Source of the DNA: an uncultured Muribaculaceae bacterium
GTDB lineage: Bacteria > Bacteroidota > Bacteroidia > Bacteroidales > Muribaculaceae
Direction of reading: 5' to 3'
NCBI GenBank assembly: GCA_947178505.1
Contig: CAMWYR010000001.1
Location: 1 to 64,000 of the forward strand
DNA length: 64,000 nt
Below the pieces are notes generated by a model. It did no database searches. It was not told where the DNA came from and saw only the letters and a list, made by a program, of their open reading frames with translations. Shown piece after piece: positions 17,111-25,967 of this stretch; the stretch's first letter is position 1, and every line of letters begins with the position of its first letter. The position numbers and the translations under genes are program-made.

Positions 17111-19450
17111 ATGAAAAATCACATATTGTTAGCTTTGGCTTTAGGGCTGACCGGAGCCTACGCAGAAGCCGCCTATCTTACTCCCGAACAAGCATTGAAC
17201 CGTGCGACCCGCCAAGATGGTCCTGAACGCATCTCAGCGACGTCCCACATCTCCCCCACTCTGCAACAGATTGTAGGGAATCTCTACGTGTTTGATGCGG
17301 GCAACGGCTTCATGATCCTTCCAAATAATGATCAGGCGCCTGCCATACTCGGTTATTCTGACAGCGACAGTTTCGAGGCCGGCATTCCGGCTCTTGAATG
17401 GTGGCTCGGGTTTTATAACTCCCAATTACAGACCCTTGAAGCGCAGGCTGACGGAGCCAAGCGATCCACCACAAAAAGAGCTGCTCGGCCTGAACGCGCT
17501 CCCATTGCTCCACTCACTAAAACACGCTGGAATCAGGACGCACCCTATAACGACCAATGCCCCGAACTCAACGGAGAGCGATCGGTGACGGGATGTGTCG
17601 CCACTGCAATGGCTCAGGTGCTCAAATATCATGCGTGGCCCGAAAAAGGTGTCGGGGAGCATAGTTATAACTGGAAGCATGGGGGCCGCGAACTCTCATT
17701 CGACTATGGAGCCACAACCTTCGACTGGGCCGACATGACCGACACGTATAACTCAGAAAGCACTGCTAAGCAACGCGAAGCTGTATCGACACTGATGCTC
17801 GCATGCGGAATCAGCGTTGATATGAATTATTCTCCCGATGAGAGTGGAGCCTCCACAATCGTGATGGGACAGTCGCTTATCGAATACTTCAACTACGACA
17901 AATCGCTCTGGATGCCCGCGCGGTCATACTATGACCTCTACGAATGGGAAGATATGATCTACGCCGACCTTGCCGATGGACTCCCGGTGCTCTACGCGGG
18001 TCAGGGCACTGCAGGAGGACATCAGTTTATCTGCGACGGCTACAGCTCCGACGGCTATTTCCACTTCAACTGGGGCTGGGGAGGAATGAGCAACGGTTAT
18101 TTCCTCCTCACCGCTCTCAACCCTGAGTCGTTAGGTATAGGTGGCGGAGCCGGTGGCTTCAATGCCGACCAGCAGATTGCACTCGGCGTCCGTAAGCCCA
18201 CGGAAGGCTCCGATTATACATATGTGATGTACAACGGCCGTGACTTCTCCACGACCGCGACCGGCGCTACTCCAGGCACCAATGTGCGTTTCGACGGGTT
18301 CTTCCTTAACGGAAGCCTCGCCGAACTTCCCGACGGTTCGCTGCTCGGAGTCAGAATCCAGAGCAGTGAAGATGATAGCTACGATCATTACTTTGAATCG
18401 TTTGCCATTGCCAAACTCCCCGTCTATATGGGCTACAGCACCGATATCCTCCGTTTTCCTCAGCTTGAGGCGGGAAATTACACCATCACCCCTGCCTACT
18501 ACATCAACGGTAAGTGGGAACCCATGCGTTCCGGCATCGGAAGTCTCGGCGAAGTGCTCGCGACTGTGGATGAGAATGGCAACGCAACCTTCGGCTCTCC
18601 TACCCTTCCGACAATTAAAGTCACTGAAATCAATGTTCCGGCCACAACTTATGTTTCACGCGACTTCCCGATGACGTTCAAGGCGGTCAACACGTTCAGC
18701 CGGGAATATATCGGTAACATCACGCCTGTGCTGCTTGATGATGAGGGGAATATCGTCGCTCAGTCGGAATATGTTCCGCTTGATGTGGTGAGCGATTCAG
18801 AAGAGGAAGTCACCGGCTACGTGGGACACTTCGTGGCAGTAACCGACTCGGAAAGTTCGCAGCAGAAGGCCTCCGCCACAATCACACCCGGCACTTACTC
18901 ACTCGTGTTTGTAGACTCGAAGGGCAACGCTGTCAGCGAACCGCAGCAGATGGAGGTAGCCGCTGATCCGGGCCCCGGACGACTCGATGTAACAGGACTC
19001 AGCATGCCCGACGGCACATCGCTCACCGACCCGACAACCGTAGATTATAAGATAGATGTTGACTGCACATCGGGCTATTTCACATCGCGTGTTTATGTCT
19101 TTATATTCCCGGGCAACGGCGGATCATCCCTCACTTCCGGAGGCAGTGAGATGCTATATCTTGAAGATGGTGAACATGCCACTGCCACTACCCACATTGA
19201 CTTATCGAGCTTACCGACCGGGCGTTACTTCGCCATGGCTGCCTGCGACAATGGCTCGGGGCTGGCACTTACCGGCCCGCGTGTATCATTCGAGATAACA
19301 CATGTCATAACCGGAGTTGAGACCATTACCGACTCAGTGACCGATCTCCCGGAGAATTGCGAGATCTACGATCTGCAGGGACGCCGTTGCAATCTGCCGC
19401 TTGATCCCGGAATCTATGTGGCGGGCGGCCGGAAGATAATCGTCAGATAA
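17111..19450 (+). CDS. Secreted C10 (streptopain-like) cysteine protease with T9SS-like tail
   Basis: A 779-residue protein: signal peptide (about 1-20), a Spi-type inhibitory propeptide (about 21-130; YVFDAGNGFMILPNND), then a peptidase C10 domain. The catalytic cysteine is C162 in SVTGCVATAMAQ and the histidine is H304 in GGHQFICDGY, followed by the family motif FHFNWGWGG. After about 370 come beta-sandwich domains, and the end (IYDLQGRRCNLPLDPGIYVAGG) resembles a sorting tail. The mature enzyme would degrade proteins outside the cell. Family members range from SpeB of streptococci to many Bacteroidota proteases. It stands alone, transcribed away from the B12 operon, and base composition is higher in GC than that operon. 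Confidence 0.9.
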   Translation: MKNHILLALALGLTGAYAEAAYLTPEQALNRATRQDGPERISATSHISPTLQQIVGNLYVFDAGNGFMILPNNDQAPAILGYSDSDSFEAGIPALEWWLGFYNSQLQTLEAQADGAKRSTTKRAARPERAPIAPLTKTRWNQDAPYNDQCPELNGERSVTGCVATAMAQVLKYHAWPEKGVGEHSYNWKHGGRELSFDYGATTFDWADMTDTYNSESTAKQREAVSTLMLACGISVDMNYSPDESGASTIVMGQSLIEYFNYDKSLWMPARSYYDLYEWEDMIYADLADGLPVLYAGQGTAGGHQFICDGYSSDGYFHFNWGWGGMSNGYFLLTALNPESLGIGGGAGGFNADQQIALGVRKPTEGSDYTYVMYNGRDFSTTATGATPGTNVRFDGFFLNGSLAELPDGSLLGVRIQSSEDDSYDHYFESFAIAKLPVYMGYSTDILRFPQLEAGNYTITPAYYINGKWEPMRSGIGSLGEVLATVDENGNATFGSPTLPTIKVTEINVPATTYVSRDFPMTFKAVNTFSREYIGNITPVLLDDEGNIVAQSEYVPLDVVSDSEEEVTGYVGHFVAVTDSESSQQKASATITPGTYSLVFVDSKGNAVSEPQQMEVAADPGPGRLDVTGLSMPDGTSLTDPTTVDYKIDVDCTSGYFTSRVYVFIFPGNGGSSLTSGGSEMLYLEDGEHATATTHIDLSSLPTGRYFAMAACDNGSGLALTGPRVSFEITHVITGVETITDSVTDLPENCEIYDLQGRRCNLPLDPGIYVAGGRKIIVR

Positions 19451-19495
19451 GACCCTCGGGGCGCGCCCTTCCCGAAATATTAATTCAGTGAAATA

Positions 19496-20740
19496 TTAGT
19501 CTACGCGCATCGCCTCTGCGGGGGAGATGCGCGCTACGTATCTTGAGGGGATTATAAGGCTCAGATAAATAATAAGAATGCATGCAGCATTCAGAATCAA
19601 AATACTCTCTAAGGGCAGCTCAACAGGCACATAATCTATGTAATAGGAATCGGGGTCGAGCGGAAGGAAATGCCATTTTGCCTGGGCCCAAAGGAAAGCC
19701 AACATAAGTACGTTGCCGATGAGCATGCCAATAAGCGCCACCTTCAGCGCGAGATAGACGAATATATGGCGCACTGCCCTGAGCGGCGCACCCAATGCGC
19801 GCGTAATGCCGATTACACGCTGCTTGTCGAGAATGAGAATCAGCATGCCGGAAATCAGCGTGGCGATAGCCACGATAGTCATCAGCACAAGCACTACGGC
19901 CACATTTGTGTCGAGCAGCGAGAGCCAGTTGAAGTAAGCCGCCCCCTGATTGAGAGCGTTATCGATCGCATAATTACGGAAGAGTTCGCCATCGGCCGTG
20001 GCCTGCACGAGTCGGTCGCGCAGACGCAGCGTGAACTCATCCGTACGCGAGAAATCATCTGTCTGAATCTGAATGCTCGTGCCTTGACCGGACTTGAGAT
20101 CGGCCATTGCCTGCACGAGCGGAAGCGCACCGAAGGTTATCACATCATCATAAGCGTCAAAATGAGAATTATAGATGGCAGCAACTTCCAGACGCCTCAC
20201 GCGCACATCGTTCGTAAGGAAATACGTATCAACCTTATCGCCAACCTTAAGGCCGAGCTGACGCGCGGCATTGCACGATATCACTATCTTCTGCTGCTGA
20301 TCCTCCGCTGAATAGTCAGGCATTTTCCCCTCCTCGATGTTGCGGCGCACGAACTCCCGCGCCGCTTTCCCGTCGAGACTGCGCAGATAAATGCCCTTGA
20401 AGTCATCTTGCGTCTTGAAAATCGCCGGCACCGACAGTTGCAACGTATAATCCGTGATATACTCCTCCTCGTCAAGTATTTTCGCGAGAGTCGGAGTTAG
20501 ATTGACAACTCCTTCCTCCGGCGCATCGGAGGTAGATTTCGTATAAAGGGAAATATGAGAGTTAAAACCAGTGATTTTATCCCGGATTTCCTTCTTGAAA
20601 CCGGAAACAATCGCAATAGAAGCCAGCATCACTGCAATAGAGAGCGCCACTGCAGCCACTGACACCTTCAGAGCCGGACTACTCCGGCGTCCGTCGGTAG
20701 AGAGTGAGAGTCTTCTTCCTAAATACCAACTGACATTCAT
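19496..20740 (-). CDS. LolC/LolE-type ABC transporter permease (FtsX family)
   Basis: A 414-residue inner-membrane protein with one N-terminal membrane helix (VSVAAVALSIAVMLASIAIV), a large periplasmic MacB-like domain (about 60-260) and three C-terminal helices, the FtsX/LolE layout. Such permeases extract lipoproteins from the inner membrane for transport to the outer membrane. The start MNVSWYLGRRLSL at 20740 is the usual N-terminus; a GTG at 20779 would overlap the tex stop as GTGA and is a less likely alternative. It follows tex by 35 bases on the same strand. The partner ATPase LolD is not in this window. Confidence 0.82.
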   Translation of the reverse strand: MNVSWYLGRRLSLSTDGRRSSPALKVSVAAVALSIAVMLASIAIVSGFKKEIRDKITGFNSHISLYTKSTSDAPEEGVVNLTPTLAKILDEEEYITDYTLQLSVPAIFKTQDDFKGIYLRSLDGKAAREFVRRNIEEGKMPDYSAEDQQQKIVISCNAARQLGLKVGDKVDTYFLTNDVRVRRLEVAAIYNSHFDAYDDVITFGALPLVQAMADLKSGQGTSIQIQTDDFSRTDEFTLRLRDRLVQATADGELFRNYAIDNALNQGAAYFNWLSLLDTNVAVVLVLMTIVAIATLISGMLILILDKQRVIGITRALGAPLRAVRHIFVYLALKVALIGMLIGNVLMLAFLWAQAKWHFLPLDPDSYYIDYVPVELPLESILILNAACILIIYLSLIIPSRYVARISPAEAMRVD

Positions 20741-20775
20741 ATCTTTGTTCAATAATGCGTTACATCTTCGTGCGG

Positions 20776-22962
20776 TCACGCCTTCACGAGCCGCAGACCG
20801 ATTCGGCGGCGGGCTGTCTCCACTTCTTCAACCTCCACTTCAATCTGCTGGCCGAGATGAAGCACGTCTGACACCGCAGCGACCCTACGTCCGAGGCGTG
20901 AGATATGAAGAAGTCCGTTTTCCTTAATACCCAGATCGACAAACGCGCCGAAGGCCGTGATATTTACTACTTTTCCAGGCAAGGTCTGCCCCACGCAAAC
21001 ATGTTCGAAACTCTCCACTCCGGGTATGAACGCAGCCGATGCATCCTCATCGCGCGGGTCGCGCCCCGGTTTGCGAAGTTCGCTGACTATATCGCGCATA
21101 GTTTCAAGGCCGCCGACACCCTCTTTTGCCAGCGCCTCCACATCAATGCTGTCGAGCAGCGCCTTATTAGCAGGGAGCTGTTCCGGCTTCGCACCGACCG
21201 ACGCCGCCATACGGCGCACAAGCGCATAGCTTTCGGGATGTATACCGGTGTTGTCGAGGGGTTCATCACCATCAGTGATGCGCAGGAAGCCCGCAGCCTG
21301 CTCGAAAGCCTTGTCGCCAAGCCTCGGCACATTCTTCAGTTCGCGTCGCGAGCGGAACGGACCATTGATTCCGCGATATTCTACGATCTTCTCAGCCAAT
21401 GCGTGCCCTATACCCGACACATACTGCAGCAGGCTCACCGAGGCTGTATTGACGTCGACACCTACCGCATTCACACAACTCATAACCGTAAAATCGAGCG
21501 CATCCTTCAGACGCGACTGATCGACATCGTGCTGATACTGCCCCACTCCGATTGACTTCGGATCTATCTTGACGAGTTCGGCAAGCGGATCAATCAGACG
21601 CCGACCGATCGAAACGGCACCCCGCACCGTCACATCATAGTCCGGGAACTCCTTTCGTCCGATTTCGGAAGCCGAATAGACCGAAGCGCCATCTTCGCTA
21701 ACTACGAAGATCGCCTCCTTAGGAAGGATACCTGAATTCTTTAGAAACTGCTCCGTCTCACGAGAGGCAGTTCCACTTCCGAGCGCGACGGAATCGAGTT
21801 TATAACGGTTTACGAGCCTCTCCACTACAGCGTGAGCACCCCGGATATCGTTGCGCGGAGCCGTGGGATAAATCACGTCGTGGGCAAGAAGATTTCCCTG
21901 AGCATCAAGGGCTGCGACCTTGCAGCCGGTGCGGTAACCGGGGTCAATGGCGAGAATCCGGCGTCCGCGCAACGGCGAGGCAAGCAAAAGCTGACGCAGA
22001 TTATCGGCAAATATATCGATAGCCACCCGGTCTGCCTCTTCCTTCAGTTGCTCCGAAATCTCCGTCTCTACCGACGGGCGCAGAAGCCGTGAAGCCGAGT
22101 CGGCCACGGCGGCCGCCACAAGCTTCGCGCAGTCGCGGGAGGCCTGACGCGGGATGAAAGCATCCTCCAGGGCGACGCCCAGGCGGCTGTAACGGTCGTC
22201 GAGCGTATATTTCACTTTCAGCAGGCCCTCACGCTCGGCCCTTCGCAGGGCCAGATACTGATGCGAGGCCATACGCCTTACGCTCTGTGCGAATTTAGCA
22301 TACTGCGCGAATGGGGATGCGGCAAGCACATCGCTCTTACCTCTCGCCGGCGCCGCTTCAAGCACGCCGTTGCGACGGTAATCATTACGCGTTATATTAC
22401 GCAACCGCGGGGATTCAGAGGCCCATTCGGCTATGATATCCGAGGCTCCGGCCAACGCGTCGTCAACACTCTCCACGCCATTCTTCCCTACAAACTGCTG
22501 AGCCGAACAGCTGCAGTCGGCAGTGCGTCCGGCCATGATGATGGCGGCCAGCGGTTCGAGACCTTTCTCACGCGCGGCTGTAGCACGCGTGCGCCGTTTC
22601 GGTTTGAAAGGTGAATAGATATCCTCTATCTCAGCAATGGTGCCGGCCTTAGCAAGCATATCGGAGATACGAGGGGTCATCTTTCCTGCCTCCGTTATAG
22701 CATTACCCACGAATTCACGTCGGACCATAAACTCTCGGATACGCTTTAGAGCCGTCTCGACGGCGCGCACGCCAACCTCATCCATACCTCCGGTCAGTTC
22801 CTTACGATAGCGGCTGATGAATGGAATCGTGGCTCCATCTCCGAGCAGGGCTATCACCGCCTTTACCACTGTGGCCTTCTGACCCGAAGCCTCAGCAACG
22901 CGTCTCACAAGTTCTTCTTCCGGATTCTGTGAATCCTTATTTTTTGATATTGCTTTTTCCAT
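20776..22962 (-). CDS. tex: Tex, S1-domain RNA-binding transcription accessory protein
   Basis: A 728-residue Tex protein: N-terminal helical Tex_N region, a YqgF-like RNase H fold (ILAIDPGYRTGCKVAALD), helix-hairpin-helix repeats (LLQYVSGIGHALAEKIVEYR) and a C-terminal S1 RNA-binding domain (VGQTLPGKVVNITAFGAFVD). Tex is linked to transcription elongation, RNA turnover and tolerance of stalled polymerase. The frame opens at 23031, but the ATG at 22962 (MEKAISKNKDS) is the sensible start because a promoter lies at 22980-23011 inside the longer frame. Length and domain order are normal. Confidence 0.92.
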   Translation of the reverse strand: MEKAISKNKDSQNPEEELVRRVAEASGQKATVVKAVIALLGDGATIPFISRYRKELTGGMDEVGVRAVETALKRIREFMVRREFVGNAITEAGKMTPRISDMLAKAGTIAEIEDIYSPFKPKRRTRATAAREKGLEPLAAIIMAGRTADCSCSAQQFVGKNGVESVDDALAGASDIIAEWASESPRLRNITRNDYRRNGVLEAAPARGKSDVLAASPFAQYAKFAQSVRRMASHQYLALRRAEREGLLKVKYTLDDRYSRLGVALEDAFIPRQASRDCAKLVAAAVADSASRLLRPSVETEISEQLKEEADRVAIDIFADNLRQLLLASPLRGRRILAIDPGYRTGCKVAALDAQGNLLAHDVIYPTAPRNDIRGAHAVVERLVNRYKLDSVALGSGTASRETEQFLKNSGILPKEAIFVVSEDGASVYSASEIGRKEFPDYDVTVRGAVSIGRRLIDPLAELVKIDPKSIGVGQYQHDVDQSRLKDALDFTVMSCVNAVGVDVNTASVSLLQYVSGIGHALAEKIVEYRGINGPFRSRRELKNVPRLGDKAFEQAAGFLRITDGDEPLDNTGIHPESYALVRRMAASVGAKPEQLPANKALLDSIDVEALAKEGVGGLETMRDIVSELRKPGRDPRDEDASAAFIPGVESFEHVCVGQTLPGKVVNITAFGAFVDLGIKENGLLHISRLGRRVAAVSDVLHLGQQIEVEVEEVETARRRIGLRLVKA

Positions 22963-22979
22963 AGAAATTGTTGCGGCTA

Positions 22980-23011
22980 CAAAGATAACAAAAAAGCGCG
23001 ACAGCGCCCAA
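22980..23011 (-). promoter_or_regulatory. Bacteroidota-type promoter for tex
   Basis: On the minus strand TTG (23009-23011), 21 bases, then TATCTTTG (22980-22987), fits the Bacteroidota housekeeping promoter. Transcription would begin near 22973, giving a leader of about 10 bases before the ATG at 22962. Confidence 0.6.
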
Positions 23012-23205
23012 TCTGTTAAAAGAGATAACACACGGCCTACTCATAGATTAACAAATACTAAAAAAGTAAATAAATATAAAGATACTCAACAGAGAGCGCT
23101 CCTATACGTTTTACTTATACAAAGCAATATGGATGATTCATTCAAGGATTCGTGAGAATGTTTGCATGATAAAGTTTAGTTAGATATAGTTTATAGTGGA
23201 ATCGC

Positions 23206-23240
23206 GAATGGGCCGCAGCAATGCGACCCATTCATTTTTT
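23206..23240 (+). terminator. Orphan intrinsic terminator between tex and the exporter genes
   Basis: Arms gaatgggccgca (23206-23217) and tgcgacccattc (23222-23233) pair at 11 of 12 positions around a GCAA tetraloop and are followed by TTTTTT (23235-23240) on the plus strand. No gene on the plus strand ends here: tex is transcribed away and the exporter promoter lies downstream at 23290. The element may end an unannotated short transcript or block read-through. Confidence 0.6.
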
Positions 23241-23289
23241 ATAATCCTTCGCGAATTTTAAAATTTAGTTTGTTAAGATGGTGTAATAA

Positions 23290-23320
23290 TTGTCTACCCG
23301 ACATAATTATATTATATTTG
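23290..23320 (+). promoter_or_regulatory. Bacteroidota-type promoter for ThrE-like exporter
   Basis: TTG (23290-23292), 20 bases, then TATATTTG (23313-23320) matches the consensus exactly. The start of transcription would be near 23327, about 88 bases before the first ATG at 23415. Confidence 0.7.
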
Positions 23321-23414
23321 TATATGAAATTCAGGATGTGATCAACCCCGCACAGTACAACAGGGGAGTGCCTCTCTTCATCGAACCCGATAAATAATAT
23401 GTAAACAAATAATT

Positions 23415-24194
23415 ATGCAAGTATACGACTGCGGGAAGCCCGACGTGAACCGGGCCGCAGATTTCTTTTCGGAGTATGCCGTTGAACTGTTCGGAAGCGG
23501 ATGCACGTGTATCAGGCTTGAGAAGAACATCCAGCGGATCGCTTCGTCGCTGGGCATGAATGTGGAGTTCAGCGTTCTGCCGCGCCATATCCATCTTACG
23601 GTAGGAAACGGCACGGAGTGTACGACGCGAGTGGTGCGTATCCGCGAACTCCCCATCAGTTTCGCGCGCATCACCGATCTCAGCCGGCTCTCGTGGGAAA
23701 TCGCCGACGGAAAGATACCGTTTGATGAGGCCTACGACATCATGCCGCGAGTGTTCAGGAGCCCGTCGGTGCAGCCACGTCTACTGGCACTCTACGTTGC
23801 AGTGGCCAACGCGGCATTCTGCCGTCTCTTTTCGGGCGATATCATAGCGATGTGCGCGGTGTTTGTCGCAACTTACCTCGGGTTCCGGCTAAAGCAGATA
23901 CTGACTTCCCAGCATGTCAACTTCAAGCTGACGGTGCTTATTTGCGCGTTTGTCTCGTCAGTGATAACTGCTCTTTCCGGACTGTCCGGCTTCGGTGCCA
24001 CTCCGCAGATTGCCGTGGCTACGAGCGTGCTCTACCTCGTGCCTGGCATTCCGTTCATCAACTCTTTCTGCGATTTCCTCGACGCACATTATCTCTGTGC
24101 TTTCGGACGCCTGATGCACGCGCTTATCATCCTGTGCTGCCTCTCTCTCGGTCTGCTCGCCGGAATGCTTCTTATGAATCTATCAATGTTCTGA
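23415..24194 (+). CDS. Threonine/serine exporter ThrE-type, N-terminal component
   Basis: A 259-residue protein of the ThrE N-terminal (formerly DUF1212) family. The first 115 or so residues are cytoplasmic and carry FFSEYAVELFGSG and RLSWEIADGKIPFDEAYD, which are typical of the family. About five membrane helices follow, including a segment with LSGFGATPQIAVATSVLYLVPGIPFINSF, quoted here in part as VLYLVPGIPFINS. The partner carrying the C-terminal half is the next gene, 7 bases downstream, so the exporter is split into two subunits, as in many bacteria. Together they probably export threonine, serine or small peptides by proton motive force; the substrate is inferred from the family. Confidence 0.85.
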   Translation: MQVYDCGKPDVNRAADFFSEYAVELFGSGCTCIRLEKNIQRIASSLGMNVEFSVLPRHIHLTVGNGTECTTRVVRIRELPISFARITDLSRLSWEIADGKIPFDEAYDIMPRVFRSPSVQPRLLALYVAVANAAFCRLFSGDIIAMCAVFVATYLGFRLKQILTSQHVNFKLTVLICAFVSSVITALSGLSGFGATPQIAVATSVLYLVPGIPFINSFCDFLDAHYLCAFGRLMHALIILCCLSLGLLAGMLLMNLSMF

Positions 24195-24201
24195 TGCCGT
24201 T

Positions 24202-24693
24202 ATGAATGAAGTAATCACAGGTCTTATCCAGGATGGAATATTTGCGGCTTTGGCCGCCCTCGGCTTCGCAGCGATCAGCAACCCTCCCCGCCGTGCCTAC
24301 ATATGGTGCGCGGTAATCGCCGCCGCGGGCCACTCGCTCCGCTTCAGCCTGATGCAATGGGCTCACTTTCACATCGTTGCGGCAAGCTTCTGCGCCGCTC
24401 TCCTGATCGGCCTCCTTGCCGTGCTTCTTGCTCCTCGCATCAAGGTGCCGGCAGAGACGGAGCTATATCCTGCCCTTCTTCCCATGATTCCGGGCATTTA
24501 TGCCTACAAGACTTTCGCCGCCATAGTGATGTGCATGCACTATAGCGGCGAGCAGGATTTCCAGCATTATTTCTATCTTTTCGCCAGCAACGGCCTCACC
24601 ACGTTCTTCATCCTTATGGCGATGGTGCTTGGAGCGACGATACCGATGTTCGCATTTCAGCGTCTCTCATTCCAAGCCACGCGTCAGCTGTAG
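24202..24693 (+). CDS. Threonine/serine exporter ThrE-type, C-terminal component (DUF3815)
   Basis: A 163-residue membrane protein with about five hydrophobic helices and the family pattern LLPMIPGIYAYKTFA, which mirrors the VPGIPF motif of the partner. It corresponds to the ThrE_2/DUF3815 half of full-length ThrE. Seven bases separate it from the N-terminal component, so the two are co-transcribed and should assemble into one exporter. The gene converges on sdaA, which degrades serine; the pairing of a serine/threonine exporter with a serine deaminase is a plausible but unproven metabolic link. Confidence 0.83.
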   Translation: MNEVITGLIQDGIFAALAALGFAAISNPPRRAYIWCAVIAAAGHSLRFSLMQWAHFHIVAASFCAALLIGLLAVLLAPRIKVPAETELYPALLPMIPGIYAYKTFAAIVMCMHYSGEQDFQHYFYLFASNGLTTFFILMAMVLGATIPMFAFQRLSFQATRQL

Positions 24694-24743
24694 ACACGCC
24701 GTCCGGGTATTACGCATAGCTGGCAGATGATGATGCCGGAGCA

Positions 24744-25952
24744 TCACATCTGCTCGTAATCTTTTGCGAGACCTCCGGTGCCCGTTTCCTTGTAAAGCGA
24801 CGGCAGATCGTGGCCCGTCTCCTTCATCACCTTAACGAGTTTATCGAAGCTGACACGGTGCACGCCATCAGTAAAGCTTGCGTATATATTGGCGTCGAGC
24901 GCACGGGCCGCGGCGTATGCATTTCGCTCGATGCATGGAATCTGCACGAGTCCGCACACGGGGTCGCATGTCATGCCGAGGTGATGTTCCAGACCCATTT
25001 CGGCTGCATATTCAATCTGAGCGGGGCTCCCGCCGAAAAGTTGACTTGCGGCCGCTGCAGCCATAGCACATGCTACCCCCACCTCTCCCTGACAACCGAC
25101 GTCGGCGCCCGATATCGAGGCATTGTGCTTCACGACGTTGCCGACGAGTCCGGCAGTGGCGAGCGCGTGGAGCATCTGTCGCTCCGAGAAGTTGCGGCTC
25201 TTCCACAGATGATAGAGCACGCCGGGAAGCACGCCGCTTGAACCGCATGTCGGAGCAGTGACGATCACGCCTCCCGAGGCATTCTCCTCGCTGACGGCGA
25301 GAGCGTATGCGAACACGAGTCCACGACTCTTGAGATTGTCGCGATAGCCTCCCGCCTTCACATAATAGTTAAGGGCCTTACGCTTCAGATTGAGCGGACC
25401 GGGAAGACGGCCATCGGTATTGATGCCTCGCTCCACAGCATTCTTCATCGCCAGCCACACCTCGCGCAGATAATCGTAGATTCCCTCTCCCTCGCAGTGC
25501 TCCACATATTCCCAGTAACTGTGGCCGGTGCGTTCGCAGTAGTTCATGATCTCGGTCATCGTGTTCATCGGATATATCTCCGGCGATGCCTCATGCTCCA
25601 TACCCTCATATTCGAGCGCTCCCCCACCGACGGAAAAGACAGTCCACTCGTCTTCAGGCAGTCCGGCCGAATTCAAGGCCACGAACTTCATTCCGTTCGG
25701 GTGGTAAGGAAGAAATTCTTCGGGACGCCATACGAACGTCACGGGGATATTGGCCTGCGCAAAGACGTCGTGAATGGCAATGTCAGTCATGTGACCCTTT
25801 CCCGTGGCGGCAAGGCTTCCGTAGAGAGTCACTTCCACTGATTTAGCGCCCTTGTTGCGCTCTACAAACATCTCGGCAGCCTTACGCGGCCCCATCGTAT
25901 GCGACGATGAGGGCCCTGTGCCGATCCTATATAATTCCTTTATTGATTTCAT
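24744..25952 (-). CDS. sdaA: L-serine ammonia-lyase, iron-sulfur type
   Basis: A 402-residue single-chain L-serine dehydratase that converts serine to pyruvate and ammonia using a 4Fe-4S cluster. The beta-like domain opens with IGTGPSSSHTMGPRKA, and the alpha-like domain has TAPTCGSSGVLPGVLY and CDPVCGLVQIPCIERNA with the cluster cysteines. The order beta then alpha in one chain is that of E. coli SdaA. It is the third gene of an apparent operon trpS - SpmA/B-like - sdaA, 15 bases after the middle gene. The length is slightly short of the E. coli enzyme, without loss of a motif. Confidence 0.93.
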   Translation of the reverse strand: MKSIKELYRIGTGPSSSHTMGPRKAAEMFVERNKGAKSVEVTLYGSLAATGKGHMTDIAIHDVFAQANIPVTFVWRPEEFLPYHPNGMKFVALNSAGLPEDEWTVFSVGGGALEYEGMEHEASPEIYPMNTMTEIMNYCERTGHSYWEYVEHCEGEGIYDYLREVWLAMKNAVERGINTDGRLPGPLNLKRKALNYYVKAGGYRDNLKSRGLVFAYALAVSEENASGGVIVTAPTCGSSGVLPGVLYHLWKSRNFSERQMLHALATAGLVGNVVKHNASISGADVGCQGEVGVACAMAAAAASQLFGGSPAQIEYAAEMGLEHHLGMTCDPVCGLVQIPCIERNAYAAARALDANIYASFTDGVHRVSFDKLVKVMKETGHDLPSLYKETGTGGLAKDYEQM

Positions 25953-25967
25953 GGTAACCGGTTATTA

